Source: Streptomyces zagrosensis
GTDB lineage: Bacteria; Actinomycetota; Actinomycetes; Streptomycetales; Streptomycetaceae
NCBI RefSeq assembly: GCF_014203645.1
Contig: NZ_JACHJL010000020.1
Span: forward strand, 62,001-126,000
Length of the DNA stretch: 64,000 nt
Reading direction: 5' to 3'
The notes below the pieces were generated by a model. The model saw only the letters and a program-made list of their open reading frames with translations, did not search any database and had not been told where the DNA came from. Numbering within the stretch: position 1 is the first letter of the stretch; every line of letters begins with the position of its first letter. Of this stretch, positions 63,001 to 64,000 are shown piece after piece. Made by a program: the position numbers and the translations under genes.

Positions 63001-64000
63001 CGGGCCCGCGCAGCGCGGCGACGGCGGTGACGGACTCGGAGCAGGTCTGCTGCGCCAGCGCGGCCAGCGCCCCGTCCGGTCCGACCTCCACCAGCATGTG
63101 TACGCCCAGCGCCTCCAGCCGGCGCACGCCATCAGCGAAGCGGACCGTCTCCTGGACCTGACGCACCCAGTAGGCCGGGGTGCGGAGCACCTCACCGTCA
63201 GCGAGCTCGCCGGTCAGGGTCGAGACCACCGGAATGCGGGGCCTGCTCCACGACAGGCCGCTCAGCACCTGCTCGAACTCGTCGAGCATGGGCTCCATCA
63301 GCGGCGAGTGAAACGCGTGCGATACCCGGAGCCGGCTTGTCCGGCGTCCCCGGCCGGCGAACTCGCCCGCAATGCGCAGGACTTCGGCCTCATCGCCCGC
63401 GATCACCACCGACTCGGGGCCATTGACCGACGCCACCGACACCCGATCCGACAGCGCACCCGCGACTTCGCCCTCACCGGCCTCCAGCGCGACCATCGCC
63501 CCGCCGGCCGGCAGCGCCTGCATCAGCCGGCCGCGCGCCGCCACCAAACGGCACGCGTCCGCCAAGGACAGCACACCCGACACATACGCGGCACAGACCT
63601 CCCCCACCGAGTGGCCGAGCAGATAGTCCGGGGTCATTCCCCAGGACTCCAGCACCCGGAACAGCGCCACCTCCACCGCGAACAACGCCGGCTGCGCCCA
63701 ACCCGTCCTCTTCAACAGCCCCGGGTCATCACCCCACATGACCTCGGTCAGCGGCCGGTCCAGATGCTGATCCAGCTCCGCCAGCACGCCGTCCAACGCC
63801 TCCGCGAATACCGCCGATGACTCGTACAACCGCCGCCCCATACCCAGGCGCTGCGTACCCTGACCGCTGAACAACACGCCCACACCGGACGACGGTCGCA
63901 CCTGGCCCTGAACCACCTGTGCCGCCGACTCACCTGCCACCACGGCCCGCAGCCCCGCGAGCAACTCTTCTTCGTCGGCGCCCGTCACCACCGCCCGGTG
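53828..64000 (-). CDS. Terminal modular type I polyketide synthase with thioesterase (5' end beyond window)
   Basis: At least 3,390 residues; the gene continues past the right edge. Domain order from the N-terminal side: AT (GHSVGE, VSHAFHS), DH (DHVVRGMVVFPG), KR, ACP, then KS (DTACSSS, EAHGTGT, NIGHTQAA), AT (GHSQGE, VDYASHS), DH, KR, ACP and TE (AGSSSGG, LLDSYR, PGDHF). All catalytic residues I can check are present. By the usual AT codes the first is malonyl-specific (HAFH) and the second methylmalonyl-specific (YASH). Both KRs have the LDD motif (B type) with Ser-Tyr-Asn intact. This predicts two successive double bonds, the last with an alpha-methyl, then release as a macrolactone by the TE. 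It is the last gene of an assembly line. Confidence 0.95.
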   Translation of the reverse strand, partial: HRAVVTGADEEELLAGLRAVVAGESAAQVVQGQVRPSSGVGVLFSGQGTQRLGMGRRLYESSAVFAEALDGVLAELDQHLDRPLTEVMWGDDPGLLKRTGWAQPALFAVEVALFRVLESWGMTPDYLLGHSVGEVCAAYVSGVLSLADACRLVAARGRLMQALPAGGAMVALEAGEGEVAGALSDRVSVASVNGPESVVIAGDEAEVLRIAGEFAGRGRRTSRLRVSHAFHSPLMEPMLDEFEQVLSGLSWSRPRIPVVSTLTGELADGEVLRTPAYWVRQVQETVRFADGVRRLEALGVHMLVEVGPDGALAALAQQTCSESVTAVAALRGPDRPEDAALLSAAARLFVRGVPVEWRAVFAGAGAREVALPTYAFQRVRYWPEASASVGDVVGAGLASADHPLLGAMVALPESGGMLFTGRVSVWSHPWLADHVVRGMVVFPGTGFVEMAVRAGDAVGCGRLSELVLEAPLVLPARGGCQVQVVLTEREQGHWAVAIHARPDGDDVWKRHATGLLTGRVCMDDVFDAPGSAWPPTEATAVDISGIYAEGAGTDVVYGPVFQGLTGAWTEGERVWAEAELPEAQWLRAAAFGIHPALLDAVLHAAVFAGPAAGSAAGSAAEPAAAGLAEGEDDSEAARLPFTFNDVVLRASGATRVRLCLTRTGRDEFSVAVADGTGAPVLSIGALSTRPLPDSALVSATQDTIVLAPAWIGMDAAGPQGTLADARGDTLQVDGWAVVGAGVRAEAGYADLDALITAIDGGTPVPPCTVLAVPHHAEGPVVESTHRATTWALEQIQHWLGDARFSETRLAVVTRAAVSTGEDDPVTDLPAAAVWGLVRSAQSENPDRITLVDLEPADTDTNSDTNSDTDTDTDSATGTSVGTELDLDLALLAGVVATGEPQIAVRRGAMLTPSLVRHTPTDETPSGPAGGTGAPLDGTVVITGGTGGLGSLVARHLVRAHGVRHLLLLSRGGERTEGAPELMRELGEYGALVTVAACDASNREALAVALAAVSEAYPVQGVVHTAGVLDDGVIGSLTGERMSRVLAPKADAAWHLHELTRDLDLSLFVVFSSLAGLLGGPGQGNYAAGNAFMDTLVQHRRQLGLPGVSLAWGAWTSEVGLTGTLSDVGLRRMSASGMPPLSVEQGLELFDRAWRADVPVVGLTRLDTAALRAQGVPPMMRSLVARGAVRPTAGDDRRAPDSFAGRWAAIPAGERPRFLLDLVGGQVAAVLGHSSAARVDNAQAFKELGFDSLTAVELRNRLVSVTGLGLPASLVFDYPTVTILAGHLASLLGDGSAQDTPLTQQRSLSSLPPLVSVADDPIVIVGMACRYPGGVDSPEELWGLVEQGRDAVSGFPNDRGWDLDGLLGDGAGTSVTAEGGFLDGVGEFDAGFFGIPPREALAMDPQQRLLLETSWEALEHAGIDPQELAGSSVGVFAGAFQSGYSEVAGRSAEDITGHLMTGSSQSVVSGRIAYALGLQGPAMTVDTACSSSLVALHLAAQALRSGECTMALAGGVTVMAIPDTFIGFSQQGGLAADGRCKAFADSADGTGWAEGSGVLVVQRLSDARRDGRRVLAVVRSSAVNQDGASNGLTAPNGPAQQRVIRQALAGAGLSGAEVDVVEAHGTGTVLGDPIEAQALLATYGQGRPDKRPLWLGSLKSNIGHTQAAAGAAGIIKMVKAMEYGVLPQTLHVDAPSSKVDWSQGAVRLLTEATPWPENDHPRRAGVSSFGLSGTNAHVILEAPAPLPTLAPTPEPAPAPESVPDGTGLIGSGIVPWVLSGKTAEAVRGQAARLLDWVDADDGLESVDVGRSLVTSRALFDHRVVVTGGDRAELLAGLRAVVAGEPVAQVVQGAVAGSADASVVFVFPGQGAQWVGMARELWAASEVFATAMAECAEALAPFVEWSLSDVLDDEVALGRVEVVQPVLWAVMVSLAKLWRSCGVEPVAVVGHSQGEIAALCMAGGLSLSDGARVVALRSRAIADTLAGEGGGMAAVALSADRVVVFVERWGGRLSLAAVNGPLSVVVSGDVVALRELVAECEADGVRARVIAVDYASHSAQVEEIRDRLLEELAPVQPQSASVPVYSSVTGGLLDAATADAAYWVRNLRETVRFEEAVQALIADGRQVFVEVSPHPVLTTPLQEILDTCAMSAGAEGVVVGTLRRGEGGPRRMVASLAELFVHGVPVSWRSLFAGGLDARRVELPTYAFQHQRYWPDVLNSVGDVTGAGLVPAEHPLLGAMVAVPGSGGILFTGQISLRSHPWLADHVVRGMVVFPGTGFVELAVRAGDAVGCDQVGELVLEAPLVIPAQGDCQIQILLTEQHGQGQGQNQQEQQWTVAIHARSDGAEVWTRHATGVLTRATATGDAFDGVGTPWPPTGAADVDVSGVYSTGPASEDGSDIVYGPVFQGLTRAWTLDERVWAEVELPRSEQSRAQLYGIHPALLDAVLHAAMFAGLGTAGPAGAGDTAVPAGSASPAMLPFMFTDVVLRASGAARVRVCLTRIGEGEVSVAVADATGAPVLSIGSLLARPLPDGDFAAVPQDTVLLAPRWTDLGVDRAVASDGWAVVGDGAGYPDLAALTSAVEAGAPVPGCLALAVPHHPEGAVVPLTHQVTVWVLEQLQRWLGDHRYDRTRLIVLTRSAVTTGTGDPVTDLPGSAVWGLIRSAQTENPDRITLIDLDASAGLDIPLLDGVVATGEPQAAIRGPVVRTPRLERHTPPTAVPAATAAPATPAALAAREGTVLVTGGTGGLGGLLARHLVRAHGVRRLLLASRRGERAEGAAQLAEELTGLGARVQVIACDVSDRDALSALLAEHPVSGVVHTAGVLDDGVIGSLTPERMDRVLAPKVDAAWYLHELTRDRDLSMFVVFSSVAGLLGGPGQGNYAAGNVFVDTLAQWRRQAGLPGVSLAWGTWTTEVGLTGTLSEADLRRLSRSGLPPLSVEQGLALFDQALRTDEAVLAPARLDLAALRGPGGLPAMLRSLGGGVVRPAAKDGRDDDGGFPRRWAAAPAEERPGLLQNLVRAHVAATLGHTSAEHIDSRQAFRELGFDSLTALELRNRLAAATGLRMPVTLVFDHPTVDELAAYLGTVLAQSPAASPGAAGEAAGGAGESPQAPQQDIMGRLYMRAVAERRVSEAHDFAMSAAVLRPRFETPDQLAKRPTVVRISPGDTGPHLICICPPVPLPLTGPDVYLRFAAEFAGTRRVSALMAPGFDEGEDLPATTEVLMDVMATAIIDYVGDETFSLAGSSSGGVVAYELAKELEQRGAALVGVALLDSYRMNDKVINKWDNDLAGRSFNGINTDNIGFEKITAFVWICTRLLMDWEPGGLAAPALLVRATEPIVQEEEGVAWQTSLASMSAVVDVPGDHFSILESEHAPFVAEAVDTWLTGIGEQH
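60120..64000 (-). other. PKS penultimate module (KS beyond window): AT(malonyl)-DH-KR-ACP
   Basis: Approximate spans: AT 63000-63880, DH 61900-62800, KR 60690-61200 with NADPH loop GGTGGLGSL, ACP 60125-60340 with GFDSLTA. The DH has HxxxGxxxxP (HVVRGMVVFP) and DAVLH. It should add two carbons and leave a 4,5-double bond in the final chain. Confidence 0.88.
61378..61437. repeat. Short tandem repeat encoding an Asp-Thr/Asn-Ser run
   Basis: GGTGTC and GAGTTGGTGTCA units repeat over about 60 bases, giving an acidic run of Asp-Thr and Asn-Ser pairs in the DH-KR structural region. The final module lacks it, so it is a slippage insertion in a tolerant linker. Confidence 0.8.

Noticed and set aside
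1..64000. CRISPR arrays
   Set aside because: No set of regularly spaced repeats with unique spacers was seen; the tandem repeats found have no spacers.
1..64000. tRNA and rRNA genes
   Set aside because: I saw no cloverleaf-type sequence with a TTCGAATCC-like T-arm and no rRNA segment. A tRNAscan run would settle this.

Overview
The window is high-GC actinobacterial DNA, almost certainly from a Streptomyces chromosome. Gene content supports this: a YtrA-type GntR/ABC operon, SPW-repeat and hemerythrin proteins, DUF6461/DUF6508/DUF6247 genes, twin-arginine exports, many insertion-sequence remnants and a giant modular type I polyketide synthase. The density of dead transposases and truncated genes suggests a chromosome arm rather than the core.

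Layout. 1.3-4.3 kb: a PsiD-like phosphatidylserine-decarboxylase-fold enzyme, then a macro-like/ADP-ribosyltransferase fusion overlapping a DUF6508 gene. 4.7-10.4 kb: a small secreted protein, then agmatine deiminase family, M20 peptidase and amidase genes. 10.4-16.5 kb: a dead IS110-family element flanked on both sides by group II introns in the same orientation; the right intron (2.4 kb) keeps an intact RT-maturase-HNH protein, the left one is frameshifted. 16.7-19.6 kb: a decayed DUF6247/RelE-like pair, then a GntR-ABC ATPase-permease operon. 20.4-27.3 kb: aldo/keto reductase, small orphan genes, and IS630, Tn3 and IS481 remnants. 27.3-33 kb: orphan ctaD, a GAF/PP2C phosphatase, a broken SPW protein, a small membrane protein and a hemerythrin. 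33-36.8 kb: TnpB remnant, RecQ helicase, metallo-hydrolase. 36.8-42.1 kb: a gene graveyard with pieces of an Orn/Lys/Arg decarboxylase, an ATP-dependent DNA ligase, a helicase, a replication-relaxation protein and a conjugative FtsK/TraB-like ATPase, around an intact YdcF-type membrane protein. 42.2-50.5 kb: UvrA-like drug-resistance-type ATPase, a slippage-altered NTF2-like gene, IS982 remnant, exported M28 peptidase and small genes.

51.2-64 kb is the edge of a polyketide cluster: an FAD amino-acid monooxygenase and a nitrilase-superfamily amidohydrolase, convergent with the terminal PKS gene, which runs off the right edge. The monooxygenase/amidohydrolase pair is the known route from arginine to a 4-guanidinobutyryl starter. 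The last two modules (malonyl AT-DH-KR-ACP, then KS-methylmalonyl AT-DH-KR-ACP-TE) predict a 2-methyl-2,4-dienoate lactone end. Together they point to a guanidyl polyol macrolide (azalomycin F/niphimycin-type marginolactone) or a close relative.

Limits: family calls come from reading motifs; no database search was run. Many pseudogenes differ from intact relatives by single-base indels, so sequencing error is an alternative to decay at several sites.
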